Shown: positions 19,345-30,846 of the stretch, piece after piece
How the letters are laid out: every line of letters begins with the position of its first letter
Position numbering within the stretch: the first letter of the stretch is position 1
Assembly (NCBI GenBank): GCA_000149265.1
Contig: CH002671.1
Span: forward strand, 117,430-181,429
Reading direction: 5' to 3'
Source: Ciona savignyi
Taxonomy: Eukaryota > Chordata > Ascidiacea > Phlebobranchia > Cionidae
Length of the DNA: 64,000 bases
Notes under the pieces: generated by a model
Told to the model about the DNA's origin: nothing
The model's database searches: none
The model's input: the letters and a program-made list of their open reading frames with translations, nothing else
Position numbers and translations under genes: made by a program

Positions 19345-19587
19345 TTTTACGTCTGCTTGAAATAAATATACTGTATACGCTTATTTTTTTAAATATTAAA
19401 TTAGATTAAAAAAGGCTTATCTTGTAAACTATCTAGTACAATTTTTTCCATTCAACGTACATTTTTTTCTTTCCAAATTCTCGACACTGACTTTATTTAC
19501 GCTTTGTAAGTTAACACGGTATCCGCCTTTAAACTAATTCGCCTCTGGGCATATAAACTTTGTTTTGTCTATGAGTGTCGTTCTTAG
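19345..19587 (-). promoter_or_regulatory. 5' flank of NXPE copy 1, up to duplication junction
   Basis: About 240 bp of AT-rich sequence upstream of the NXPE start. The same sequence with small changes lies upstream of copy 2 (23786-24036), so both copies probably kept the same proximal promoter. The right end is the tandem-duplication junction. Confidence 0.45.
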
Positions 19588-21048
19588 GTTTTTCAAACGG
19601 TAGCTGACATATGCGACGAAAGCCAAGCTGAAAATTTGGTCCAAAGAACAGTTGAGAAATTTGGACGATTAGATGTTCTTGTAAATAATGCTGGCATAGC
19701 ATTGGCGAGCGGCATTGAAGAGGTAAGTATATTAATAACTGGTTTAAACAAATATGGCGTTAATTGTAAATAAACAGACGAGGCAAAAAGACTGGTAAAC
19801 ACTTCAGTAAAACAGGCAGCGATACAAAATGTTTATACAGTTTGCCCTTGTGAGGCGTAGAAAATGAATGATTCAGGAATGTTGATTAGCATATAGTACC
19901 CTGCTAAGTGCTTTGCGCAAGGACCAAACTAACTACCCAGTGACCAGTGTCAATACTTGGACTCTTATGCTTGGACTCTTAAACTGAACACTGACGCATT
20001 AACCACCAAAGCTATTCGGTCAGTTCGATGGTCACCGTTTTCTGTTTAGCTGATTTTAAAGAATAAAATAACAATCTCCATCAGGCAACTTTGCAAGACT
20101 TCGATCGTTCATTCAACATTAACCTTCGGTCAGTGTTCCACCTGACGCAACTTGCATTACCGCATCTGAAGAAAGTTAAAGGTGAGACCTTTAAGTCAAT
20201 ATTTGGGCTGCAGGACTTATGTATACAAAAACTACACCATGGAAATTAGTAACATTAATGTACGTTCCCAGAAGTTCCATTACAGAGATTTTGCATCTAG
20301 GTGTGGATTTATTTTAACACTTTCTGGATTTAAAACAATTCATTGAAACTAAAAGCAGTTATTCAAAAAATATGAAAGTAAAATATTATAAATGATATAA
20401 AAAATGAACAATGTTGATAAACGCGTGAAATGCAAATCGTTATTTGAGGTTTAACCCCCTTCGTTGTCCCGTCTTATAGATGTGACACGATTATTCATCT
20501 TATTTACACAGCACTACATTGATGATATTAACCATTGAGTATAACCAACATTAAATAAATACAATCCAATAATTGTCTGCACGTATTGGTAGAACTGTAT
20601 TACCAATATTTTCCTATATTTATACCTGTATTTCGATGTTTTAACGATGTTTTAACTCAATCGATATAAGCATCGTCTTTTAGCCGAAAATTGTTGGACG
20701 TGGAAAACTTACAATTTTGACATTACCTGCGTGTTCGGTATTATTGGTCGTTAATACACCAGCTTAATATTTAAGGTGCGTATAATACAGCTACAGCTAC
20801 ACACGGCGTTAGACTAACTATTGCTCCTGCCTCCAGACGATGTGTTTTGCAAAATCTGACAATTAGGGTTTACCTAGGTCCAAGATCAACTAATATTTTA
20901 CTTTCTGTTAAAACAATATTGTTTAGTCAAACTGCGATATGCATTTTTGTTGCCTTTTCTTGTTATTTTAAAGAGTAAAATGCCATTTCTTGATTAGAAG
21001 TTCTTTTACAGAATTAGCTCCGAGCGGTGTCCGAGTGAACGCGGCGAA
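19588..21048 (+). pseudogene. Partial SDR pseudogene (exons 3, 4 and 6 only)
   Basis: Copies of SDR exon 3 (19588-19722), exon 4 (20085-20181) and exon 6 (21012-21048) survive with intact splice sites. Exons 1-2 were never in the duplicated unit. Exon 5, with catalytic Tyr and Lys, is gone: the copy jumps from the sequence before it to the sequence after it at about 20600-20700. Exon 7, the C terminus, is also missing, between about 21085 and 21095. Exon 6 is identical to the parent, exon 4 has one synonymous change, and exon 3 has a few replacements. Because exon 5 is phase 1-1, exons 3-4-6 still join in frame. It cannot make a working SDR. Confidence 0.9.
19885..20036 (-). repeat. Duplicated copy of the family B SINE fragment
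   Basis: It is the counterpart of 14915-15066 in the right duplication unit, carrying the same CAAGGACCAAACTAACTACC block with an extra short repeat of CTTGGACTCTTA. Confidence 0.55.
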
Positions 21049-21796
21049 GTAAGTGTTGCATTTACAATGAAGTGACTTCAATTAACATTTTTTTGTGTGT
21101 GAAGTGTATTGTTATTATCATTATTTATTTGAAAAACTGTGTATTTAAAGTACAATTATAGGCATTTTTCTGTGTAAAATATATCGGAGATTTCAGATTT
21201 GATAAATAATAATTGTTTTGTATGACTTCTTTATTTACTAGACGTTTTAAATGAATATATTTGTACAATTAAGCCCCAGCCACATATAGCTTTTTTCCCG
21301 TAACATTTAGTGCTTTGGCCAAGCTCTGAGTCGGCACCCATTTATTGTTGAGCGGTATCAATGATATAAAACACACGGTAATAGCTTTAATAAATGGTCG
21401 TTCGCGAGTTAAAAAAGATCCTAGAAAAATAATTTGACATATTTTCCCGTCTTATCAGTATAAAATTAAAGACCAGGCGCCCTTTAATTCAGTAGCTTCA
21501 GTTGTCAACCGACGAGTGCAAGCTCATTAGTAGCACATCTGGCTGTCAGCCGAAGGATAGCCGAATTGAAACCCGCCACTATCTTGTACGAGGCACTTAA
21601 TTGATCTTTCTAACTCAGTTTATTTTTTTAAAGAAACTTAGCAATATCTTTAGGGTATAGAACGACACAGGGAAAATACACAAACTTCTCACATGAAAAT
21701 TTCATAGTACGATAAAATCAATCACCTGAATCTTTTATTTTGTGAGGTTATAAAATTAGAATAAAGGCTAACAACCTAATAATACAGTGTTGTTTT
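21049..21796. other. Intergenic region of the right duplication unit
   Basis: It matches 16427-17203 at reduced similarity: the deleted exon 7 site, the tRNA-like stretch at about 21510-21595 and the NXPE 3' flank. No independent gene is seen. Confidence 0.6.
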
Positions 21797-23785
21797 TTAG
21801 CTGCATAGGTAGTCAAAAAGAACAAGCGATTTTAATTCTGTGAGATAAGCTGGTGGGTGGTAGTCATTTTGGGGAACCACCGTGGTTAGATCCCAAAAAT
21901 CAAGAAACATGAAGTTTTTAATATCCTTGAATATATCGCGTACGATAACATCGTATCGGTAGAAATACCACTCTAAGGGCGTTGAGAGAACGCTAAGGCC
22001 GCGGTATATGATTCTAGTTTCGGGAAAACGATTTAAAAGTCGCAAAACAGCATCGCGTATACCTTGCATGCGGTGAATGAATATTGAAGGGTGAAATTTA
22101 TGCAAATGAGCCCCGATGTTGAATATTATGAACGTGTCTTTACCAGCAACCCGGATTCCGTCCAAACTGTCGCTGATGTAAGGCCGCGCTTCGGGCCCAC
22201 CTGGGTTCTGTAGAGGCGGCCCATGCGCCCTGTAATATGTCGTTATATTTAGACCAAAACTATAAATGGTTTTGGGATTCTGCCAAATATAATATGATTC
22301 TGGTCCAACAGATCGCAAGTTCAGTCGTTCTCCCAACAAAAAACTGTACATTCGGATGGTAGAGTCGCCAAAAAAGTAGACCACTTTGTTTTCCAGACAC
22401 CTTCGAGTGTCTCGCACTGCTAGAAGAGTATTTGCACAAGTCAACGAAACCCATCGCCCACCCCACATGTAACCGTTCGGCCGAACGTGTTTGTGGTTTT
22501 TAACAACGCAGTCTTCTAAACTGGATAAGCCTACATCGGCGGAATCTTGCGGCAGAACTAAAAGTTTTACCCCAGAACCATTAATTACAGACATGGTCTC
22601 GTATTTGGATTTTAAGGTAGCTGCAAAGTTATGTATCGGTTCTTCGTCCGGCATCTCGCTGAAAACGATGTTGATGATGCGTGAACAAACACCCGAGGGG
22701 GGTTTGATGCAGAACCATGGTTCCTGGTTACGTGGGTTGCTGTAATCACAAGTCTCCGTGTTTCTGTATCTAAATGAAAAAGTTATCATATGATATGGTC
22801 AATGTAGAGCATATCTAAGTAGAGCAAAAAATGAATTTAAAGCACAATTTTGCTTCACACTTCGCATATATAACTGCCATATGAAAAATGAATCGACAAC
22901 TGTGCCTGAACACAACATGTGGGAAACGAGCACACTTCCGGCTCAATATATCGCGTGTTAATAAAGTATATATGTGGTACATAGAAAATCTCACATTGGG
23001 TAAGCCGACATATCCACGTTGCAATGAACTTTCTCCCCCGACTCCAATTCGGCCAAGTAAACTCGACCAATCTCCCGGTTTGTTGCTGTAAACTGTATCA
23101 AACGCGAGATTGCCTCTAAAGACGAAACCAGCACAACTTCTAGCGTAAAAACAGCAGCCTGAACCAGTGGTGCGGTTATAGAGTAAGAACCGTTCCAATG
23201 ATCAATAATAACACAAGGTATCCCATCACGAGGGATGATAGCACCTGTGTTACTCAAAAGTCGAGCACGAAAAAAATCTCCACCGAATTCTTTGGGTCGG
23301 CCAAGTCTATCTTTGGCATATATAGTGGCTTTGAATGTATCGCCTGTCATATATCTACTTCTATTTCCCTCTATAACTATCACCGTTGTATTGGGCGATG
23401 TAAAAGCAAGTTCGTCGTGGGAAGGATTACTCTTTGCAAAACTATTAAGAGCGTTTGTTAATTCCGGAAAATAGTGCTTCCAATCCGTCAGATTATTTCT
23501 AAATGATCGTAGATTAAAATGAGACAACGGTAGTCCGTAGGTGTGCTTGTACTTCAAACCGTAGTACGGAGACCTTCGTCTTTTACTCTCTTCGTCGACT
23601 TGTATTAAAATATCTCCAAGTTGTGGATTAATATATTTCGATTCAGTAAAAACTTTTATTTCTTCAGTATTCTTGGTGTCGACATTACAATTGTTTATAG
23701 GTTTCGTTTGCAAAACAGCCGTGTACAACATCGTGGTCCCGAAAGAAATACTCACAAGTGCTAAAAACAATTCCCTTTTATTCAT
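21797..23785 (-). CDS. NXPE-family protein, copy 2 (complete)
   Basis: A complete two-exon gene, exon 1 23785-22995 and exon 2 22769-21797, with a 225-nt intron and phase 2 at the junction; 587 residues. The start MNKRELFLALVSISFG precedes a hydrophobic signal anchor. The neurexophilin-like half has SYSITAPLVQAAVFTLEV. The PC-esterase half has CLENKVVYFFGDSTIRMY with GDS intact, FIIFNIGAHLHKFHP, and a C-terminal QNDYHPPAY. The family's DxxH catalytic pair appears here as N-D-Y-H, so Asp is not at the expected place and activity is uncertain. It is nearly identical to copy 1, its tandem paralog. The role is not defined; secreted or Golgi-lumenal localisation is inferred from family and N terminus. 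Confidence 0.92.
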
Positions 23786-24404
23786 GTTTACGTCTGCTTG
23801 AAATAAAAATACTTTATACCCTTAATTTTTTATAATATTAAATTAGATTTAAAAAAGCTAATCTTGTAAACTATCTAGTTCATTTTTTCCACTCAACGTA
23901 CATTTATTCTTTCTAAATTCTCGACACTGACTTTATTTACGCTTCTCTCACGCTTTGTAAGTTAACATGGTATCCGCCTTCAAACTATTTTGCCTCTGGG
24001 CATATAAAATGTGTGTTGTCTATGAGTGTCGTTCTAAAGTTCTTCAAAATATTATTTAAAAACAATTAAACGCGTTTTAAATTAAAAAAAGTTGAAAGAA
24101 TTAAAATTACCGACTGAAATAAAAGAAAACCTTACCTACAAAAAATTAAAATGCACCGAATCATTAGGGGACGCAGCCGCCTGCATGTCCTCATCATTTT
24201 CGATTTCTTTCTTCCTGTCGGTGGGTAGTATTAGTACAACCTATCGTTTGTCTTGAACGACCACAAATAAACGCGCTTGTAATAGTTTTGTTATTGTCAC
24301 AACTCTGCTTTCTTTAAATAAGTAAAGGTCATATTAAACGCGTTCTCAGTTGCCGATTTCATCCATGCCACATATTCTGCGTGACAGGGACGTTGCTAAG
24401 ATAG
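23786..24404. other. NXPE copy 2 5' flank and spacer
   Basis: The first 250 bp match the flank of NXPE copy 1 and end the duplication at about 24036. The remaining about 370 bp are AT-rich, with no recognised gene. Confidence 0.5.
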
Positions 24405-24655
24405 TGGGCTTCCCACCAGTATTATGGGCAACGTGGTCTCTCTTCCCCATATTAACCGATTTGGGGTCTAATTTGTTGGTTCCAGTACGGTACATCGATA
24501 CGACATGCCGAAATATGGAAAATGCACATTCCAGTCATTCCGATTTTCATTGACGAATGCTGACAACACCATCTGCAATGTGCGGTTAAATCGTTCCACT
24601 TGCCCGGATGATTGGGGTATATAGGGCACAATCCTAGTTTCAACATTTCGTACAT
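24405..24655 (-). mobile_element. Decayed retrotransposon integrase fragment
   Basis: On the minus strand, one frame gives GQVERFNRTLQ followed by a WNVHFP block, and a following stretch gives TPNRL and GRETTLP. These are hallmarks of the C-terminal part of Ty3/Gypsy-like integrases. At least one stop and one frame change break it. No LTRs, protease or reverse transcriptase are seen nearby. It is a short dead relic. Confidence 0.6.
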
Positions 24656-25588
24656 TTCCTAAAATAAACGCATTCCCTTATTTTCGAATTATTCCCGGTA
24701 CAAATTATAAAAAGTTTGGCAGGTCAAAATTATTGTCTGGATACCACAAGCGATATAATCAAGCTATTTATAACTTCTTATAGTAGGTCCCACTGCAACA
24801 ACAAGTGTCTGCTTCCGTCCTGGTAAATAACGTAAATCATTTGCGGGTATTGGCTATGGCTTTAAAAATCCAGAACTACCGAAAGTTGGAGGTCTTCAAT
24901 TTGCCACTGTCTGATTTAAGAGTTAAAGTTTCCAGTCGATTGAAGTCGGTTAAAATTGCAGAGATTAGATTTGCAGCTCCATGTGGGGATTCATCTTGGA
25001 AAATCTGGGAACAATCCACACACTCCTTTTGTATTTGATACTGTTACATGTTACGGCTTGGATATCCTCCTGAACCTTTAGTCCATCACAGAACAACAAA
25101 GCTCTCTTTATAGTTTATAAACTGTAAATTGGGTGGTAGATAGTTAAATTTAAACAAATGGAAGCGGTATTTTTGATGTTTGTTCCTTACATTACTTAAT
25201 TATTAATATGTTTTTGGTCATCATTGCCGTTATAGGCCCTATGCTATTATTCCACAGTATTTACATTTATAATTTACTGACAATGTCTGCTTTATCCCGC
25301 AAAGATTCGGTAAAAACACAATAAGTGTAAAAAAGTTTTGGCCAAAGAGGTTTTACCTGATTTAAGTCATAATATGGTTTGGCAGCGTTATTAGTATTAT
25401 ACATACAAAATTAAGATTTTTGCTATCTCGTTCCCTATATGTAACGGTAAGAAACAAAAATTTTCCAAAGCGAGATGTCAGAAACAAAACTTTTGTTTCT
25501 AAAAAAAATGTATTAGTTAGTTTATTTAGCAGTTAGGTGGCACTAGAGGTCAAACAGTAAAAATAACTATATAACTTCTTTTTTATAG
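24656..25588. other. AT-rich spacer, nothing recognised
   Basis: Nearly 0.95 kb between the integrase relic and the SINE cluster. I see no coding exon, RNA gene or clear repeat. Confidence 0.4.
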
Positions 25589-25712
25589 AGTTCTGTGGCC
25601 GAATGGTTAACGCGACCGATACATATACCGACTCTTATACAAAAAAAAAACGGTCCTCGTGACGAGCCCATCATGGGTTCGAAACTTAGATCAGTTAAAA
25701 AAAAAAAAAAAA
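25589..25712 (+). mobile_element. tRNA-derived SINE with A tail (family A)
   Basis: The head TTCTGTGGCCGAATGGTTAA contains an A-box-like block (TGGCCGAATGG) and is followed by the B-box-like CATGGGTTCGAAACTTAG. It ends in a run of about 16 A. Related pieces occur at 10050-10200, 49245-49325 and 60495-60592, so this is a dispersed tRNA-derived SINE, not a tRNA gene: there is no intact cloverleaf. Confidence 0.7.
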
Positions 25713-25734
25713 ACACTTTTTTTCACTCAGTAAC

Positions 25735-25855
25735 GGTTGTCTGTCCGAATGGTTGGCGCGACCGACTTAACCAGCATCCCGTTTTGTTTCAACCACGTTT
25801 TGGTTGAAAACAGCTTTAACCTACTAAGCTATGAGGCCACGCCAGATAGCCAGCC
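25735..25855. repeat. Two facing tRNA-like SINE heads
   Basis: The left part (GTCCGAATGGTTGGCGCGACC) repeats the family A head. The right part read on the minus strand (GTGGCCTCATAGCTTAGTAG, then GTTAAAGC) looks like a second tRNA-like head. It is probably a nested or rearranged SINE pair. Confidence 0.4.
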
Positions 25856-25936
25856 ACAAAGTGTCCACCGTTTAACGAAAATAATGGCAATAAACACAAA
25901 AAGGAATAATGTAGCCATTAAGGCTAATGCCAACAC

Positions 25937-25942
25937 TTTATT
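25937..25942 (-). terminator. Candidate poly(A) signal of the transaminase gene
   Basis: AATAAA on the minus strand, about 42 nt downstream of the TAA stop. Confidence 0.5.
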
Positions 25943-25983
25943 GCACAACCTTCCAAACATGCACCTCCGACCATAAACATTCT

Positions 25984-28900
25984 TTAACTCAATGGCAATT
26001 TGATATCCATTTCCGCGCAAACGTCTTCAATTCCATCCACCAGCAATTTCATGTCCTCTGGGTATAGATTTCCAATGGTGCCCACTCGGAAGTGACCTTT
26101 TGTATTCGTTCGCTCAGCGCACAGTTGAAGACCTATACAACAAGTAATACCGATCATATATAGTCAGCATATTCCTCATCTACCTACATGGAAAGGACGA
26201 ATAAGACAATATACCAATTGGGTATATTTTGCGTAATGTATGTATACAGTAACGACACATGTAAATCTACATCAGTGGTTCGAAAATTTACGATATTAAT
26301 ACATTACACTTTTTTAAATTGTTGTATTCAACGTATTGTTAAACTAATTTAACACCCTTATGCAATGTGACAGTTAAGATTGCGTAATAAAAGTAAAAAG
26401 CCCTAAGCTGTCCACTACTGGTTTGACGACATATGCATTAATGCAGGGTCCGCACAAAAAGGTGGAGATCCACTGGTCTCTGTTGTGAGTAAGTAGTGTG
26501 TCACTGATAACAAATCACCAGGAAACCACAGGGATTACCATACTCGTTTTTAAGCATTTTCCAGCAACCTTCTATTCAATTCCACCAATAAAGATTTCCC
26601 CATCTCACCTCGTCTGTCGAGTCTGTCCATAAAGTCCCCATACACAAACCGGGGGTTTTCCGGGTATTGGAACGACGTCACGATATGAGTTTTCTGATCT
26701 TTATCAGTGCTGTGTTTAAATCCTAATTTCTGCATCCCATGATTTAAAATTGACGCATTTTCTTTGAACCTGGATACAATAAGGCTTCAATTAGTTTATG
26801 TTAATTAATTTCCATCCATTATTATCAATAAAATGTCCACGCACGTAAAAATAATGCTAAAAGAATGAATAAAAAAGTAGGAATGTAATTATCGTATTCA
26901 ACACAATTTTAGGTAAACATATAAGTGTGCACGAGGTTTTCTGACTTTTATTTTGACCATGTTTTTAAAAAACGCTGTGATTTCTGAACGAGAGGATATT
27001 CATGATCCTATTCATACTGTCATATTGAAAGGAGATAGCAAAGGATAGGATATTTATGTTGCTGCAGTGTGTTGTTTATGATTTAGATAATGCTTAAATT
27101 TTGTCGAACTCGTCATTTTACTAGGTTAATTCGATGACCGTGCCTTGTCAGGGGACACAACGGACCAGCCAGCAACCATTTTTGAATCTAAAACCCATTT
27201 GCTGAAATTCGACGCACTAAACCTCCAAGCTAATCTATCGGAATAAGCAATGATAATTATACTGAAAGGATATGATATTCATGTTTTATCCCCGTGAATG
27301 GGAAAACGCAATGCGCGTTTATAACACGGGCAATCGTCATATTACCTCACGCCCACCGTGGGGTTTCCGCAGCCTTTGCAGTGTGTTGTTTATGACTTTG
27401 ACTAAATTGCGACGCACTAAATCTCCAAGCTAATCTGTCGGACTAAGCAATGCTAATTACACTGAATACCTTTTCATCCGTTTCTCCACACCTCCCTCAT
27501 CCTCCAACTCCAGCAATGCTTCTTTCAACGCCAACAAGACATGTGTTGGCGGTGTAAACCGGAATTGTCTGGTTCGTTCTAGTTCTTGATACTGCCCAGC
27601 AAGATCAAGTGTCAAAATTTGGTTCATGCCAATTTGTCTGAAAAAGGAAGCAAATTTCATTATGCTTTTAAGATTATTCAATTTGTGTACCAAAATGACC
27701 GGTTGTTTAAAAATATCATATGAAAAGTTGTATTTAGTCTATATATGTATTACTGTATTAACGAAGCAATGAGATATTTTTTACCACTGCGGTAATAATC
27801 ACAAACGCCACAAACTAATTTTTTTCTTAAACGTGTTATATTTATTCTTACTTTTCGATTTCCGAAATATTGGCAATGACGAATGATACTCCTGGCACAC
27901 CCTGCAAACATTTGCACGCACTACTAACTGCATAATCAATGTTTGTTGCGTCATAGGGTATACCTCCGAAGCTTGAAATAGCGTCCACAATAAAAATGCA
28001 ATCTAAAATAAGAGTAAATTAGGAAGATATTCTTTTGTTATAAAAAAGTTGTCAAAACACCATGTTTTTACAGTCATAATGCTGTAACAGCCTTAACCTT
28101 TCTTTTTCTGCTTTATGATTTTTCCAATCTCAAACACTGGGTTAAGAATGCCTGATGTGGTTTCGTAATGCACTGATACCACTCCAATGACGTCATCAGA
28201 TTGTTGAAGTCTTTGTTCCAGTGCCTCCGTGTGCACTCGCACAGTCTCAACGTTATTTCCATATCGCTTGCAGATGTTAGCGATCTTCTGTCCGTACATA
28301 CCATTCTCCAAAACAAGGACCTATAGCAAAAAAACACTGATTCCATCTTTGTTTCATGTTAAATCTTTTGTCGCCCCCCCCCCCCTTGTATATAGGCCAT
28401 CTTAACTGTACACACTTACTTATGGATTTACTTGCCTTTTAGTTTTGTGTTTACTAATAATTGTTCACCATTTATTGTGATTTTGTGTGGGTTTTACGGC
28501 CATGTTCGTTTTTTCATAACTTGTTTTTATTTTCTGTTTCCATGGCGTTCTTTGACGGCCGTCGTTTTCGGGCTTAATTAGTATTTGGACATAGTTGTGT
28601 ATATTTCTGTCAATTTGTGTCAATTTATCCACAAATAATACGAATAACACATGTCAGAACTGATACTGCTTGTAAATATCATTTCAGAATTGTTTTAGTT
28701 ACGTATTGTTTTTTTTTTAAATTATATGGATACCAATATTAAATAAGTTATTTAGTTATAAATCTCCAAAGTGTTGCCAAATCTGCTTTCATGTCTTACC
28801 GTTCCTTTCTTCCCGCTAAGAGCGGTGCTCAAAGTGGATTCAATAGCGAGCGTCCCGCTACCCGCCATTGGTATTGCAGTGTGTGTGTTGGTGTTTACAC

Positions 28901-29539
28901 CCGCCAGCTGAACCAACGAATTCCGAATGAAACTGGAATTTAAATTTATGGAAGTACGTATTTAGAATGGTTGCAGAAAGACCTTATCGCAATACAGCAG
29001 GCGCAGCTTAATATGGCCACCATGTGACCAGACCATTTTGGTCATTACATCGGAATGGTTATAAAAACCGAAGTCGCAAAAACCGCGTCTCAAAGTTTGG
29101 TTGTTTAGTGTGGCGCCTTTCAACCGCACTTACAGACATTGCCTGTACCTAGCGGATTAATGGGTTCTATCAAATTGAAGAAACATCTGAATCATTTACA
29201 CAACATACGGCAATAGCTCCGATAAACCGACGATGGGCGCGAAGTGATCTGACGATTGTCCGTGTGTTAACCCCCTTGATTTTCCCATTCCATGCGCCAC
29301 ACGCTTGGAGCATATAACCAGACAATGCAGACATGTTATATTACAGGGTACATACGTGATTAGGTATTCAAAGTCTGAATGTCTGGATCCGATATCTGTT
29401 CGCATCGCTCCTAACACTCGGTCGCTAACCATTAGAGGACCCGGCGTGTACAGAATCTTGTTCCGTTTGCTTGAACCAGGGATTTTGCTTGCACCCACGA
29501 TTTTGCTACTTAATGCTACATTTTTGTCACTTGAGTAAG
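25984..29539 (-). CDS. phnW: 2-Aminoethylphosphonate-pyruvate transaminase-like
   Basis: PhnW-type class V aminotransferases use PLP to convert 2-aminoethylphosphonate and pyruvate into phosphonoacetaldehyde and alanine. Exons in order are 29539-29356, 28932-28800, 28320-28098, 28002-27852, 27637-27470, 26769-26609 and 26132-25984, all phase-consistent, ending in TAA; about 390 residues plus an unidentified 5' exon. Motifs are [59 protein letters not shown], the PLP-lysine block [24 protein letters not shown], and the C-terminal [10 protein letters not shown]. The exon at 29539 opens in phase 2 after TTCACAG, so the start codon lies upstream. The VIYPGK-like segment usual before FR(I/V)G is replaced by [13 protein letters not shown]. 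Related alanine-glyoxylate transaminases remain an alternative. Confidence 0.85.
27125..27460 (-). repeat. Two family B SINE fragments in a transaminase intron
   Basis: The blocks GTGCCTTGTCAGGGGACACA, ACACGGGCAATCGTCATATT and TTGCAGTGTGTTGTTTATGA occur, and GACGCACTAAA(C/T)CTCCAAGC appears twice, at about 27207 and 27411. They match the fuller copies at 31110 and 59440. Confidence 0.6.
29095..29310 (+). repeat. Family B SINE, opposite orientation
   Basis: The reverse complement of the family B consensus: GCGCCTTTCAACCGCACTTA, TAATGGGTTCTATCAAATTG, GTGTGTTAACCCCCTTG. It lies in the first transaminase intron seen. Confidence 0.6.
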
Positions 29540-30846
29540 CTGTGAATGGAATGCTTTATAAAAATGTTACGAGTTTAGTTTAGTAGTGTAGTTTTTGCTC
29601 CTTTGTTACCGTAATAAACAATATAGCAAGATTTATATTTAAAAATATGCAAAAATACATAATACCAATTATATTAAGTCCTTTTTTTATTAATTTTGTG
29701 ATACTACCTGAACAATATTGCCCAAGTTAAAAATGAAGAGGTTCTCGTTCAAGGGCGTTGTTAACAATATTACCTGCTTTACTTATGTTCGTACATTGGA
29801 TAAGATGCCGAATATACTTCGTCCAATTTTGTGCTCTATTCTTCAACAACGCCATCGCTGTTTTTAGGCCAAAACTTTGGTGAATGGGAAAATTACTTTA
29901 TACATGTTTTTTTCTGCTCTTGTGACGTAACCTTAACCATTGTCGATTAAACGGAAAATTTGTTTGTAAAAAGTCAGTTGTTTTGATATTTATGAACGAA
30001 ATGTCCGTCAACTAATTGATATTTTATATCTAAGTCTATAATGATCAGAAAGTCAGCTTATCACGTTAAGTAAGAAACTAACCTTGGGGGTTTGGCTTAA
30101 AAATTTGGATCAGGCATACGTATGTTCAGGGCCTGTGGTCGTAAATAGGAAACCGCATAGGGCGTTATCACCCAGGCGTGCTACAGTTGTAATTTACTGA
30201 AAAAAAATTGCTGATTTCGATCTAATTGTCGTTAATCCATCAGGTAAAACGGTAACCCACCGACCTATGCGAGAGATGGTAAAGACATTGTTTATGGAAA
30301 TACTTTAAGTTTTATGTTTAACACTGAGACAGACCCTTATTTTAATTAGCCAAGAACCCTTAAAAATTTAATTAGCCAAGTTTTAAACATATTTTACGTT
30401 TTAACTAATATACTGTATATAGTCTGGTCGTGCTAAACATTTTGCCACACAACAGTAAATTAAAACAATAATATTATAACCAGTAATGGGATTAAATATT
30501 TAAGAACATGTTCTCTTTTGTATCGTAGGCTACTTACTAACAACAGGTTCCCTAAAAGGTCTAATGTCTGTAAAAAAAGTAAGAATCGGATCGGTGATTA
30601 TCCCGACGTTCCATAAACCGAACCCATGCGAACCTCTTGAATTCTACCGAACTCATGAGAACCTCTTGAATCCCATCACTGATTATAACCCACTGTGAAA
30701 TGTACCCGAAATAAGGTTTCTATGGTGCAAGGAGACGATGACAAGTTATTTCAAGCGGTTTTAAAGAATGCGAATTTCGATTTATTTATTTTTGATGAGA
30801 TAGTCGGGAAATGATTTAGTTTCAGTCGTTTATTTTGGCAAAACAG
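29540..30846. promoter_or_regulatory. Divergent region, transaminase / DYNC2H1
   Basis: About 1.3 kb that must hold the missing 5' exon and promoter of the transaminase gene (minus) and the DYNC2H1 promoter (plus). GAACC(C/T)... CTCTTGAAT motifs repeat twice near 30620-30675. I could not identify the first transaminase exon. Confidence 0.35.

Larger units (their letters stand above)
14641..24036. repeat. Tandem segmental duplication: SDR exons 3-7 + NXPE
   Basis: Two units, about 14641-19587 and 19588-24036, share exon and intron sequence with small indels. Each runs from SDR exon 3 through the intergenic region to the NXPE gene and its upstream flank. The flank GGCATATAAA...TCTATGAGTGTCGTTCT upstream of NXPE copy 1 (to about 19583) reappears upstream of copy 2 (to about 24033). 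The right unit's start at 19588 is fused to that flank, as expected for a head-to-tail tandem duplication. SDR exons 5 and 7 have since been lost from the right unit. Confidence 0.9.

Noticed and set aside
18643..19360. Plus-strand ORFs with long X runs
   Set aside because: They run through the N gap and oppose the NXPE coding strand.
24805..25038. 77-residue plus-strand ORF
   Set aside because: No motif recognised and no neighbouring exons; likely chance or an old repeat.
25589..25855. Functional tRNA genes
   Set aside because: A-box and B-box blocks are present, but no intact cloverleaf could be drawn, copies are dispersed and one has an A tail; these are SINEs.
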